Both the position numbers and the translations under genes were made by a program. Of a stretch of 64,000 nt of DNA, positions 17,484-26,291 are shown one piece after another. Every line of letters starts with the position of its first letter. The first letter of the stretch is position 1. The stretch lies in contig NZ_CP107772.1 in NCBI RefSeq assembly GCF_036345155.1, positions 5,084,001 to 5,148,000 of the forward strand, written 5' to 3'. The DNA comes from Streptomyces sp. NBC_00582. Lineage in GTDB: Bacteria; Actinomycetota; Actinomycetes; Streptomycetales; Streptomycetaceae. The notes below the pieces were generated by a model. It saw only the letters and a program-made list of their open reading frames with translations. It had not been told where the DNA came from and ran no database searches.

Positions 17484-19316
17484 TCATCCGCGGCGGTACG
17501 TCAGCTTCTCCCCCGTGTCGGCGTTGATTCGTTGCAGCCTGCCGTCGGACAGGAGCGTGACCTCGGTGGCCGCACCCGGTGTGCAGGACGAACGGGGCTG
17601 TCCCGAGGTGACGGTGGACGGACCGATCTCCAACGGGCCCTTGCCGTCCGGGCGTTCGGAGAGCTCGGCGGTGAACTCGCAGTGGTACGAGTCCCCGTCG
17701 GCGACGAGCGAGAGCACCGCGTCCCCGACCTTGCCCTGCTTGATGACCAGCCGACGGGTGTTCTTGCCGGTCTCGTTGTCGATCGTGGTGGTCCAGGTGC
17801 CGAGGTAGCCGGTCGGGATCGCGCCGCCGCCCGTCGCGGACGCGGACGGCGAGGGGGAGGACGACTCGTCCTCGGAGGGGGTGGAGTCGGACGGCCCGGT
17901 GCCGGCCGTACGGCTCGGCGACGGGCCCGCCTTGTCGTCCGAGGAGCCGCCACCGCTCATCAGCCCGTACACGGACCCTCCCGCCGCGAGCGCGACGACC
18001 AGCGCGATCGTCGTCAGCAGCACGGTCGTACGGCGACTGCGGCGCGACGGCTCGGGCTCGTCGTCGTAGGAGTCGTAAGAGGAGTCGTGAGAGGTGTGGG
18101 GGGTGTGCGGGGCGTACGGCGGTGGCGCCCCCACGGAAGACTCGGCACCGTACGGCGAGGGGCTGTACGGAGAGGACCCCTGGGTCCCGCCGAAGTCGCC
18201 CGAGTACGGGTTGTACGGCGCCTGATGGCCGTAGCCGGCCTGCGGGTGCTGCTGGGTGTGCCCGTACGCCGGGTGCGGTACGGCGGCGGGGGCGGGCGGC
18301 GGCGGGGCGGCGCCGGGACCCCCGGCCGACGGGCGGGTTACGGCCCCGGGCGCGCCCTGGCCGTAACTCTGCCGTCCGCTGTGCTCCGGGGCCCCCTCCG
18401 GGTCCTCCACCTCCAGCAGCCGTACGGCGTGCTGCCCGAGCTGGGCCACCAGGGCGCCCGGCAGCCAGGGCTCTCGGGAGTGGCCGTCGACGAGGGTGTC
18501 CCCGGTGCCGGTGCGTTCCAGGATCCAGGCCAGGGAGGGGCGGGCCGCGGGGTCCTTGCGCAGACAGGCACGGACCAGGTCGGCCATGCCCTCGGGCACC
18601 CCGGTGAGGTCGGGTTCATCCTCCGCGATGCGGAACATCAGGGCGTGCGCCCCGCCCTCGGTGCCGCCGAAGGGGAGGGCGCCGGTGGTCGCGTAGGCGA
18701 GGACGGAGCCGAGGCAGAAGACGTCGCTGGCGGGCGTGATCGGCTCGCCGCGCACCTGCTCGGGGGCCATGAAGCCGGGTGAGCCGACGACCGCGCCGGT
18801 CCGGGTGAGGCCGCTGTCGCTGACCGACTCCAGCGCCCGCGCGACCCCGAAGTCGATCACGCGGGGTCCCTCGATGGTGACCATCACATTGGACGGCTTC
18901 AGATCGCGGTGGACGATCCCGGCGGCGTGGATGTTGGTGAGCGCGTGCGCGAGACCGGCGGCGAGGATGCGGACCGACCGCTCGGGCAGCGGGCCGTGGT
19001 CCTGCGAGACGACCTGCTGGAGGCTGGGCCCGGCGACATAGCCGGTGGCGACCCAGGGCACGGCGGCCTCGGTGTCGGCGTCGAGGACGGGCGCGGTCCA
19101 GAAGCCCCCGACCCGCTGCGCGTTGCGCACCTCCTGCCGGAACCGCGCCCGGAACTCCTCGCGGGCGGCCAGCTCGGGCTTGACCAGCTTGACCGCGACG
19201 GTCCGCCCCCGGTCGGAACGGGCCAGGTAGACCCGCCCCATCCCGCCGGCGCCCAGCCGTGCGAGCAGCCGGTAGGCCCCGATGCGCTGTGGATCCTCCG
19301 GACCCAGCTTCTCCAT
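17484..19316 (-). CDS. membrane-anchored Ser/Thr protein kinase (PknB-like)
   Basis: The 610-residue protein has an N-terminal kinase domain (12-270) with the glycine loop GAGGMG, catalytic Lys43, HRDLKPSN with Asp138, and Asp155 in DFG. A Pro/Tyr/Gly/Ser-rich linker (about 310-425), one membrane helix (431-451), a Ser/Pro/Thr spacer and a C-terminal outer domain with a lipocalin-like beta pattern (GYLGTWTTTIDNETGK...) follow. There are no PASTA repeats. ATG 19316 has GGTGAGG upstream; the open frame starts eight codons earlier. It is monocistronic. Confidence 0.92.
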   Translation of the reverse strand: MEKLGPEDPQRIGAYRLLARLGAGGMGRVYLARSDRGRTVAVKLVKPELAAREEFRARFRQEVRNAQRVGGFWTAPVLDADTEAAVPWVATGYVAGPSLQQVVSQDHGPLPERSVRILAAGLAHALTNIHAAGIVHRDLKPSNVMVTIEGPRVIDFGVARALESVSDSGLTRTGAVVGSPGFMAPEQVRGEPITPASDVFCLGSVLAYATTGALPFGGTEGGAHALMFRIAEDEPDLTGVPEGMADLVRACLRKDPAARPSLAWILERTGTGDTLVDGHSREPWLPGALVAQLGQHAVRLLEVEDPEGAPEHSGRQSYGQGAPGAVTRPSAGGPGAAPPPPAPAAVPHPAYGHTQQHPQAGYGHQAPYNPYSGDFGGTQGSSPYSPSPYGAESSVGAPPPYAPHTPHTSHDSSYDSYDDEPEPSRRSRRTTVLLTTIALVVALAAGGSVYGLMSGGGSSDDKAGPSPSRTAGTGPSDSTPSEDESSSPSPSASATGGGAIPTGYLGTWTTTIDNETGKNTRRLVIKQGKVGDAVLSLVADGDSYHCEFTAELSERPDGKGPLEIGPSTVTSGQPRSSCTPGAATEVTLLSDGRLQRINADTGEKLTYRRG

Positions 19317-19394
19317 GGTCGCCTCACCTTCCCCCCACACTTGCGATCGAGCCGAGGATAAACCGGCCCTTCGGGGAGTCGTGTGGCGCGATGT

Positions 19395-19853
19395 CTACGG
19401 TTCCGTAACGGGGGGTTCGAGTCCGTCCAGCACCTCGGCCAGCCGCTCCAGCACCCGGACGGCCTCGGCGAGCTCCGCCGCCCCGTAGGCCGCCGCCAGC
19501 CGGTCGGCGAAGGCCGCGTGCCCGGGGTCGATCCGGGCGACGGCCGCCAGTCCCTCCGGGGTGGGCGCCAGCAGCTTGGCCCGGCGGTGGGCCGGGTTGG
19601 GGCGGTATTCGGCCAGCCCCTTGCCGACCAGCAGATCGGCGATGCGCTGCACGCTCTGCCGGGTGATGCCCATGACCCGGGCGATCCCCGCCACCGGCAG
19701 CGGCTCCTTCAGCACCGCGCCCAGCACCTGCCACCAGGCGGCGCTGATCCCGGCGGGCCGGGCGAGTTCCTCGGCGACGGCGAGGAACTGCCCGTTCAGC
19801 CGGAACACCCCGAGGGCGCCGCGGCTGAGCAGTTCCTGGTGCGGGTCGCTCAC
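19395..19853 (-). CDS. MarR-family transcriptional regulator
   Basis: The 152-residue protein has a winged helix-turn-helix (SAAWWQVLGAVLKEPLPVAGIARVMGITRQSVQRIADLL in pieces, about residues 38-76), and a wing with NPAHRRAKLL, flanked by dimerisation helices. Its GTG overlaps the stop of the DJ-1 gene (GTGA at 19850-19853), so it is the second gene of that unit. The twin palindromes at the shared promoter are the likely autoregulatory operators. Confidence 0.9.
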   Translation of the reverse strand: MSDPHQELLSRGALGVFRLNGQFLAVAEELARPAGISAAWWQVLGAVLKEPLPVAGIARVMGITRQSVQRIADLLVGKGLAEYRPNPAHRRAKLLAPTPEGLAAVARIDPGHAAFADRLAAAYGAAELAEAVRVLERLAEVLDGLEPPVTEP

Positions 19854-20458
19854 CGGTCGGCCGTCGCCTTCTCCAGCACGGCGTAGGCCGACGGGTCGGA
19901 GTCGTGGAACAGCCGGTACCAGGCGTCCAGCACCTCGCCCTCGTACACCCCGAGGAGTCCGAGGACCTCCCGGGCGAAGGCGACGGGCTCGGTCGGCCCG
20001 GCGGTGATCAGTCCGCCGTCGGTCACGGCATCGGCTTCGACGTACCGCTCGCCGCCGCCGTAGCCCGTCGCGGCCAGATAGAAGGAGACGGCGCTGGTGT
20101 GGGCGCGGTCGTCGAGCAGGCCCTCGCGGGCGAGTCCGGCGGTGGCGCCGCAGATCGCGGCGACGGGGGTGCCGGCGGCGAGGAACTCGCGGGCCTTGCG
20201 GGCGAAGGGCGCGAGGTCGTCGGTGGTGTCCCAGAGGTCGGCGCCCGGCAGGATCAGCAGGCCGCTGTCCTCGGGCCGTACGGCGTCCAGGGCCAGGTCG
20301 GGCAGGACGCGCAGTCCGCCGATGCTCACCACCGGCTCCTCGGAGGGACCGACCGTGCGGATCTCGTACCCGGCGCGGGCGAGGTACGCGGTCGCGTGCC
20401 CCGTCTCCCAGTCGGCGAGCGTGTCGTACACGGCGAGATGCACAGGCTTTCCAGTCAT
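19850..20458 (-). CDS. DJ-1/PfpI-family protein
   Basis: The 202-residue protein has the DJ-1/PfpI fold with nucleophile-elbow Cys103 in AAICGATAGLA, the acidic partner near residue 18 (DWETGHA) and the strand LLILPGADLW. Members are glyoxalases, deglycases, stress-response proteins or type-1 amidotransferase relatives; this one has the ThiJ/YdeA-like short form. The ATG has no SD and lies six bases after a -10-like CAGCCT, suggesting a leaderless transcript. It is coupled to a MarR regulator, a common redox- or toxin-responsive pairing. Confidence 0.85.
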   Translation of the reverse strand: MTGKPVHLAVYDTLADWETGHATAYLARAGYEIRTVGPSEEPVVSIGGLRVLPDLALDAVRPEDSGLLILPGADLWDTTDDLAPFARKAREFLAAGTPVAAICGATAGLAREGLLDDRAHTSAVSFYLAATGYGGGERYVEADAVTDGGLITAGPTEPVAFAREVLGLLGVYEGEVLDAWYRLFHDSDPSAYAVLEKATADR

Positions 20459-20493
20459 GACAACAGGCTGTCACTTAGACAGCATGCTGTCAA
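20459..20493 (-). promoter_or_regulatory. promoter with twin palindromic operators of the DJ-1/marR unit
   Basis: Two 14-base palindromes, GACAACAGGCTGTC (20459-20472) and GACAGCATGCTGTC (20478-20491), are identical at 12 of 14 positions and lie 19 bases apart. On the minus strand TTGACA (20488-20493) and CAGCCT (20465-20470) are separated by 17 bases, and the ATG follows six bases later. A MarR dimer on both sites would cover the -35, the -10 and the start. Confidence 0.7.
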
Positions 20494-20602
20494 ATACCCC
20501 CGGCTCCCCTCCCCACTCCCGACAACCTGTCGTGGAATCCCCTCCCGCACGGAACGAAACGCCGATACCGCCGCCCCGCACCCCCCTCCTACGCTCCCGG
20601 CC

Positions 20603-21958
20603 ATGACCCCTCAGACCGACTCCCGGACCGGCGCCGCCGTGAAGGCCGCGGACCGTGCGCACGTCTTCCACTCCTGGTCAGCGCAGGAGCTCATCGACCC
20701 GCTCGCCGTGGCCGGCGCGGAGGGGTCGTACTTCTGGGACTACGACGGCAAGCGCTACCTCGACCTCACCAGCGGGCTCGTCTACGCCAACATCGGCTAC
20801 CAGCATCCGAAGGTCGTCGCCGCGATCCAGGAGCAGGCGGCCCGGATGACCACCTTCGCGCCCGCCTTCGCCGTCGAGGCCCGTTCCGAGGCGGCCCGGC
20901 TGATCGCCGAGCGCACCCCGGGCGACCTGGACAAGATCTTCTTCACCAACGGCGGCGCGGACGCCGTCGAGCACGCCCTGCGGATGGCCCGCCTGCACAC
21001 GGGCCGCCCGAAGGTCCTCTCCGCCTACCGCTCCTACCACGGCGGCACCCAGCAGGCGATCAACCTCACCGGCGACCCGCGCCGCTGGGCCTCCGACAGC
21101 GCCTCCGCCGGAGTCGTGCACTTCTGGGCGCCCTTCCTCTACCGCTCCCGCTTCTACTCCGAGACCGAGGAGCAGGAGTGCGCGCGGGCCCTGGAGCACC
21201 TGGAGACGACGATCGCCTTCGAGGGGCCGGCGACGATCGCCGCGATCGTCCTGGAGACCGTCCCGGGCACGGCCGGGATCATGGTCCCGCCGCCCGGCTA
21301 TCTCGCCGGCGTCCGCGAGATCTGCGACACGTACGGGATCGTCTTCGTCCTGGACGAGGTGATGGCCGGGTTCGGGCGCACCGGTGAGTGGTTCGCCGCC
21401 GACCTGTTCGGGGTCGTCCCCGACCTGATGACCTTCGCCAAGGGCGTGAACAGCGGCTATGTCCCGCTCGGCGGGGTCGCGATCTCCGGCGCCATCGCCG
21501 AGACCTTCGGCAGGCGCCCCTACCCGGGCGGGCTGACGTACTCCGGGCATCCGCTGGCCTGTGCCGCCGCCGTCGCCACCCTCGAGGTGATGGCGCAGGA
21601 GGGGATCGTCGAGAACGCGCGCGACCTCGGCGCGTCCGTCGTCGAGCCGGGGCTGCGGGCGCTGGCCGAGCGGCACCCGAGCGTCGGCGACGTACGGGGC
21701 GTGGGCATGTTCTGGGCCCTGGAGCTGGTGAAGGACCGCGAGACCCGCGAACCGCTCGTCCCGTACAACGCGGCCGGCGAGGCGAACGCGGCGATGGCGG
21801 CCTTCGGCGCGGCCGCGAAGAAGGCCGGGGTGTGGCCCTTCCTGAACATGAACCGGACGCATTTCGTGCCCCCGCTGAACGTCTCGGAGTCCGAGGTGAA
21901 GGAGGGCCTCGCGGCCCTTGACCAGGCCCTTTCGGTCGCCGACGAGTACACCGGGTAG
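20603..21958 (+). CDS. class III PLP-dependent aminotransferase
   Basis: This 451-residue protein has the class III signature VFVLDEVMAGFGRTGEW with Asp251, PLP Lys280 in FAKGVNSGYVPLGG, and the phosphate-binding FFTNGGADAVEHALRMAR. The subgroup is the omega-amino-acid:pyruvate or taurine type; the substrate is not clear. The long open frame upstream is a shadow of the DJ-1 gene. ATG 20603 has no SD; TACGCT ends seven bases upstream, so a leaderless start is possible. A GntR regulator follows. Confidence 0.88.
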   Translation: MTPQTDSRTGAAVKAADRAHVFHSWSAQELIDPLAVAGAEGSYFWDYDGKRYLDLTSGLVYANIGYQHPKVVAAIQEQAARMTTFAPAFAVEARSEAARLIAERTPGDLDKIFFTNGGADAVEHALRMARLHTGRPKVLSAYRSYHGGTQQAINLTGDPRRWASDSASAGVVHFWAPFLYRSRFYSETEEQECARALEHLETTIAFEGPATIAAIVLETVPGTAGIMVPPPGYLAGVREICDTYGIVFVLDEVMAGFGRTGEWFAADLFGVVPDLMTFAKGVNSGYVPLGGVAISGAIAETFGRRPYPGGLTYSGHPLACAAAVATLEVMAQEGIVENARDLGASVVEPGLRALAERHPSVGDVRGVGMFWALELVKDRETREPLVPYNAAGEANAAMAAFGAAAKKAGVWPFLNMNRTHFVPPLNVSESEVKEGLAALDQALSVADEYTG

Positions 21959-22023
21959 GCACAGGGCGGGGACAGCGGACGCACGCTACGCGTGTAGGGG
22001 CTTGAAATCTCCGAACGCGTAAG

Positions 22024-22057
22024 GTGGCGTGCTCGTACATAACGACGAGCACGCCAC
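22024..22057 (+). terminator. strong hairpin after the aminotransferase gene
   Basis: GTGGCGTGCTCGT pairs perfectly with ACGAGCACGCCAC (13 base pairs, eight-base loop), then TTT follows. It lies 66 bases beyond the stop and 37 bases before the next start. Terminator is most likely; an operator for the GntR gene is the alternative. Confidence 0.65.
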
Positions 22058-22093
22058 TTTCCGTCCGTACGCCCGTAGGGAGACGCCCCGAAG

Positions 22094-22798
22094 ATGCCCG
22101 GCAGCAGCGGCAACGGCGCCGTGACGCGCAGCACCCTGCGGCAGCAGATCGCCGACGCGCTCCGCGACGAGGTGCTGGCGGGCCGGCTGCAACCCGGGCA
22201 GGAGTTCACGGTCAAGGAGATCGCCGAGCAGTACGGCGTCTCGGCGACCCCGGTCCGCGAGGCGCTGGTGGACCTCTCGGCGCAGGGGCTGCTGGACGCC
22301 GACCAGCACCGGGGGTTCCGCGTCCACGAGTACTCCGTGGAGGACTACCGGGGCATGATCGAGGCGCGCTCGCTGATCATCGAGGGGATGTTCCTGCGGC
22401 TGGAGGAGGGCCGGGAGTCCGTCCGTGAGTCGGGCTCCCCGGAGCGGGTCGCCGCCGCCATCAACGGGGTACGGCGACGCGGCGAGGAGGCCCAGCGGGC
22501 CGCGGCCGCCGGTGACCTCACCGTCCTCATCGGCTACGACCTGCGCTTCTGGCGTGAGCTCAGCGACTTCTTCGGCAACCCCCATCTCGCCGACTTCCTG
22601 CACCGGCTGCGGCTGCAGAGCTGGGTGTGCGCGGTCCAGCATCTGCGACGGCTGACCGATCTGCGCGGACATCTGTGGTCGGGCCACACGGATCTCGTGG
22701 ATGCCCTGTATCGGCGCGACACCGTCACGGCCCGCAGGATGCTCGCCGAGTACAACGCCGACTCCGTCGCCCTCATCGAGCGACTGGCGGCGGAATGA
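22094..22798 (+). CDS. GntR-family transcriptional regulator (FCD type)
   Basis: The 234-residue protein has an N-terminal winged helix (about 14-80: ADALRDEVLAGRLQPGQEF, then the HTH VKEIAEQYGVSATPVREAL) and an all-helical FCD ligand-binding domain with metal-site candidates Asp/His near DLRFW and HTDLV. These regulators respond to organic acids. GGGAGACGCCCCGAAG lies before the ATG. It is coupled by ATGA overlap to the glycosyltransferase gene, an unusual partner, and its target may also be the aminotransferase upstream. Confidence 0.88.
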   Translation: MPGSSGNGAVTRSTLRQQIADALRDEVLAGRLQPGQEFTVKEIAEQYGVSATPVREALVDLSAQGLLDADQHRGFRVHEYSVEDYRGMIEARSLIIEGMFLRLEEGRESVRESGSPERVAAAINGVRRRGEEAQRAAAAGDLTVLIGYDLRFWRELSDFFGNPHLADFLHRLRLQSWVCAVQHLRRLTDLRGHLWSGHTDLVDALYRRDTVTARRMLAEYNADSVALIERLAAE

Positions 22799-25218
22799 CG
22801 GCGCCCGCCGCCGACCGGGAGACCGAGACCGGCACCGGGACCGTCGAGCTGTCCGTGGTCGTCCCGGCCCGGGACGAGGAGCGGCGGCTGGGGCCCACTC
22901 TGGACGCCCTGGTGGACCACCTCGAACAGAACCGTCACGACGCCGGGGCCGGCTGGGAGATCGTCGTCGTCGACGACGGTTCCACGGACGCCACCGCCGA
23001 TCTGGTCGCCGCCCGCCGCGACCCGCGCGTCCGGGCCGTCACCGGCGAGGGCCGGGGCAAGGGCCACGCCCTCCGGCTCGGTGTCGCCGCCACCCGGGGC
23101 CGCCGGATCCTCATGACCGACGCCGATCTCGCCACTCCCGTGGCCGAGCTGGCCCGTCTGGAACGCGCGCTCGCCGAGGGTCACGCGGCGGCCGTCGGCT
23201 CCCGTGCCGTGCCCGGCGCCACCCTGGGCGACCGCCAGCACCGCGCCCGGGAACTCCTCGGCAAGACCGGCAACCTGCTCATACGGGCCACCGCCGTGCG
23301 CGGGATCCGCGACACCCAGTGCGGGTTCAAACTGTTCGACGGCGACAAGGCCCGCGCCGCCTTCGCCGCCTCCCGGCTCGACGGCTGGGCCATCGACGTC
23401 GAGGTGCTGCGGCACTTCCAGCGGGCCGCCTGGCCGGTGGCCGAGGTGCCGGTGCACTGGTCGCACCGGCCCGGCTCGAAGGTCCGCCCGCCCGACTACC
23501 TGCGCTTCCTGCGCGACCTGGCCCGTCTGCGCCGCGTCGACCTCCTGGCGGCCCTGCTCTTCCTGGCCTTCTCCGCCGCCCTCTACTCGGGCCGCGTCCT
23601 CGACCCCGCGCACCGCTATCTCACCGACTCCCTCCAGGACCAGAACCAGTGGGAGTGGTTCTTCGCGGTCACGGCGGACAACGTGGCCCATCTGCGCAAC
23701 CCGCTCTTCAGCGACCTCCAGGGCTTCCCCGACGGGGTGAACCTGATGGCCAACACGGCCATGCCGGGCCTCTCGGTGCCGCTGACCCCGGTGACGCTGC
23801 TGTGCGGTCCGGCCGTCACGCTCAGCCTGGTGATGACCCTGGGCCTCGCCGCGACCGCCACCGCCTGGTACCGGCTGATCGCGCACCGCCTCACCCCGCA
23901 CCGGGGCGCGGCCTTCGCCGGAGCCGCCCTGGCCGCTTTCGCGCCGCCGTTCGTCAGCCACGCCAACGCGCACCCCAACTTCGTCGTCCTCTTCATGATC
24001 CCGCTGATCGTCGACCGCGCCCTGCGCCTGTGCACGGGCACCCGGACGGGCCGGGACGCGGTGGTGCTGGGCCTGATGGCGGCGTACCAGTTCTTCCTCG
24101 GTGAGGAACCGCTGCTGCTGGCCGCGCTGGGCATGCTCCTGTTCGCGCTCTCCTACACGGCCGTACGCCCGAGCGAGGCGGCGACGGCCGTACGCCCCCT
24201 GCTGCGCGGCCTGGCGATCGCCGCCGCCGTCGCCCTCCCCCTCGTCGTCTATCCGCTGGCCTGGCAGTTCTCCGGCCCGCAGTCCTACGACGGCATCGAC
24301 CACGGCACGGCCCCCGGCACCGCCAACTCCCTGCGCGCCCTGCTGACCTTCGCCGAACGCTCCCTGCTCGCGGGCGACACCGAGGCCACCCGGGCCCTCT
24401 CCCTGAACGCCACCGAGCAGAACGCCTTCTACGGCTGGCCGCTCGCCCTGCTGGCCCTGGCGATCACCGTCCTGCTGTGGCGCCGGCGCCCCGTCGTACG
24501 GGCCCTGGCGGCCACGGTCCTCGCGGCGGCCGTCCTGTCGATGGGCCCCCGCATCGGCGGCGCGCCCGGCCCCTGGGCGCTCCTCGACGGGCTTCCCCTC
24601 TTCGAGTCGGTGATCGAGAGCCGGGTGGCGATGATCTGCGCCCCGGCGCTCGGCATGCTGGTGGCGCTCGCCATCGCGGAGCCGAGGGGGCCGCGGCCGG
24701 TGGTCCGCTACGCCGGACCGGCCGCCGTGGCCCTGGCCCTGCTCCCTCTCCTCCCCGCTCCCCTGCGGTCGGAGCCCCGCGCCGAGGTGCCGGCCTTCTT
24801 CACGGACGGGACCTGGAAGGCGTACGTCCGCGACGGCGAGACGCTGGTCCCCGTGCCGCTCGCCGAGCCCGGCGCCGCCGAGGCCCTGCACTGGCAGACC
24901 GCCGCCGGTCTCGGCTTCCGGATGCCGGGCGGCTACTTCAACGGACCGTACGGCGACGGGGACCGCACCGGTGTCTACGGGGTCCCTCTCCGCTTCACGG
25001 CGAGTCTGCTCCAGGACACGCGGTTCACGGGGGTGGCCCCGGTGATCGACACGGCGGCGCGGGAGGCGGCGGCGCAGGACCTGGCGTACTGGCGGGCGGG
25101 GGCGCTGGTTCTGGCCCCGCAGCCCCACGCGGACGTCCTGCGTGAGACTGTGGACAAACTGGTGGGCCGACCCGGTAGGCGGGTGGACGGTGTGTGGGTA
25201 TGGGACCTGCACGACTAA
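22795..25218 (+). CDS. GT2 glycosyltransferase fused to a multi-pass membrane domain
   Basis: The 807-residue protein begins with a Dpm1/ALG5-like GT2 domain (18-240): VVVPARDEERRLGPTLDALV, DDGSTDAT, metal motif DAD at 109-111, and DTQCGFKLF at 173-181. About ten membrane helices follow (250-740) with an outer C-terminal segment. Such proteins make polyprenyl-phosphate sugars and may pass them to an acceptor; the membrane half resembles GT-C/YfhO proteins in style. A membrane helix pair is expected in GT2 alone, so this is a real fusion. The ATG overlaps the GntR stop. Confidence 0.82.
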   Translation: MTAPAADRETETGTGTVELSVVVPARDEERRLGPTLDALVDHLEQNRHDAGAGWEIVVVDDGSTDATADLVAARRDPRVRAVTGEGRGKGHALRLGVAATRGRRILMTDADLATPVAELARLERALAEGHAAAVGSRAVPGATLGDRQHRARELLGKTGNLLIRATAVRGIRDTQCGFKLFDGDKARAAFAASRLDGWAIDVEVLRHFQRAAWPVAEVPVHWSHRPGSKVRPPDYLRFLRDLARLRRVDLLAALLFLAFSAALYSGRVLDPAHRYLTDSLQDQNQWEWFFAVTADNVAHLRNPLFSDLQGFPDGVNLMANTAMPGLSVPLTPVTLLCGPAVTLSLVMTLGLAATATAWYRLIAHRLTPHRGAAFAGAALAAFAPPFVSHANAHPNFVVLFMIPLIVDRALRLCTGTRTGRDAVVLGLMAAYQFFLGEEPLLLAALGMLLFALSYTAVRPSEAATAVRPLLRGLAIAAAVALPLVVYPLAWQFSGPQSYDGIDHGTAPGTANSLRALLTFAERSLLAGDTEATRALSLNATEQNAFYGWPLALLALAITVLLWRRRPVVRALAATVLAAAVLSMGPRIGGAPGPWALLDGLPLFESVIESRVAMICAPALGMLVALAIAEPRGPRPVVRYAGPAAVALALLPLLPAPLRSEPRAEVPAFFTDGTWKAYVRDGETLVPVPLAEPGAAEALHWQTAAGLGFRMPGGYFNGPYGDGDRTGVYGVPLRFTASLLQDTRFTGVAPVIDTAAREAAAQDLAYWRAGALVLAPQPHADVLRETVDKLVGRPGRRVDGVWVWDLHD

Positions 25219-25235
25219 CGACCGGAGGAGCTCTC

Positions 25236-25886
25236 TTGGCCTGTGACCTGTGGCTGGTACCGCTCGTCGACGTGTTGTGCCACACCCCCGACAACCCGTT
25301 CGCCGACGAACTCGCGCAGTACAACAAGGTGCTGGCGGAGGCGGGGCTGCCGCCGGTGCCGGTGTACCAGTACATGCCGGGCCTGTCCGGTGAGGTCGCA
25401 CCGGTCGCCGGCTTCGACTACGACGCGCTGCATTTCCTGCGCCGCGCCTATCTGCTCCAGGTGTGCGGGCTGCCGGTGACCCCGGTCGACGAACTGGGCG
25501 GCGACTACGAACAGCTCCTGGAGATGTTCGAGTCCACGGCCCAGCAGTCGCATCTGGTCTGGCACTACGACCACGCGGGCGCGTACGTCCCGGTCGACTT
25601 CCCGCACCCCCTGTCGAACGACGACCTCCTCGCCGGGGGCGGCCCCTTGGGCTCCGCCCAGTCGCTGCTCCGGGAGCTGGAGTTCGTCGCCCCGTCGATC
25701 GGCATCGACCCGGGGAACCCGCCCGCCCCGCCCCAGGCCCCCACCGCGCCCACGGAACTGGAGGAACCGGCCGTCCCCGCGCCGTACGATCCCAGCCCCT
25801 TCGCCCGTGAGCGGCACGTGTGGCTGGGGCTGCACGCTGCGGCGACCCGGAGCCTGGCGCAGGGGTCGATGATCGTGTTCAGCTGA
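25236..25886 (+). CDS. conserved hypothetical protein
   Basis: A 216-residue soluble protein starting ACDLWLVPLVDVLCHTPDN after a TTG that has GGAGGAG six bases upstream; no ATG or GTG has such a site. It has several Tyr/Asp-rich stretches (FDYDALHFLRRAYLL, HYDHAGAYVPVDF), no membrane helix and a Pro/Ala linker near residue 170. I do not recognise the family. It follows the glycosyltransferase by 17 bases and is likely in the same transcript. Confidence 0.7.
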   Translation: MACDLWLVPLVDVLCHTPDNPFADELAQYNKVLAEAGLPPVPVYQYMPGLSGEVAPVAGFDYDALHFLRRAYLLQVCGLPVTPVDELGGDYEQLLEMFESTAQQSHLVWHYDHAGAYVPVDFPHPLSNDDLLAGGGPLGSAQSLLRELEFVAPSIGIDPGNPPAPPQAPTAPTELEEPAVPAPYDPSPFARERHVWLGLHAAATRSLAQGSMIVFS

Positions 25887-25895
25887 CGCCGGGGG

Positions 25896-26189
25896 TCAAC
25901 GGCCGAGCCGGGAGAGCCCCTTCTGGACGTCCTCCCTGTTCATCACCGGCGTGTAGCTGATGTCGGCGCCCAGTTCCAGGAAGAACGGCTCGCTGATCAC
26001 CGGCATGTCGGAGGGGTCCGCCATGTCGAAGAATATGTAGGCGGTCCGGCGGCCCGCGTCCGCGGTGAAGTAGGCCGCCTCGGGCTTGATCTGCTCCATC
26101 GACTCCTGGATCAGCTTCCCGAGGGTCCCGTTCCGGATGAGCTCGTTGGCCTTCTCCGTGTCCATGGACGCCCTCATCATCATGCGCAT
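25896..26189 (-). CDS. small hypothetical protein, ferredoxin-like fold suspected
   Basis: The 97-residue product MRMMMRASMDTEKANELI... has an alternating strand/helix pattern: an N-terminal strand of methionines, a helix, then AAYFTADAGRRTAYIFFDMADPSDMPVISEPFF, like dimeric alpha+beta-barrel proteins. AGAAGG precedes the ATG at 26189; an upstream GTG three codons earlier is less well placed. Cellular role unknown. It converges on the preceding gene with a ten-base gap. Confidence 0.65.
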   Translation of the reverse strand: MRMMMRASMDTEKANELIRNGTLGKLIQESMEQIKPEAAYFTADAGRRTAYIFFDMADPSDMPVISEPFFLELGADISYTPVMNREDVQKGLSRLGR

Positions 26190-26291
26190 CGCGGTCACCT
26201 TCTTCTGGGTCGTTGGTCGACGCGCGCGGGTGGTGTTTTCAGGATATGCCCAGCCTGAGGGGGGCGCCCCCTGCCGAGGGCGCCCCTTGAT

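Noticed and set aside
19410..19435. GGTTCGAGTCC, also T-arm-like
   Set aside because: It is part of the MarR-family coding sequence; flanking bases do not fold as a tRNA.
19904..20602. N-terminal extension of the aminotransferase frame
   Set aside because: It runs antisense to the DJ-1 gene and across its promoter and has no family similarity; the ATG at 20603 starts the normal N-terminus.
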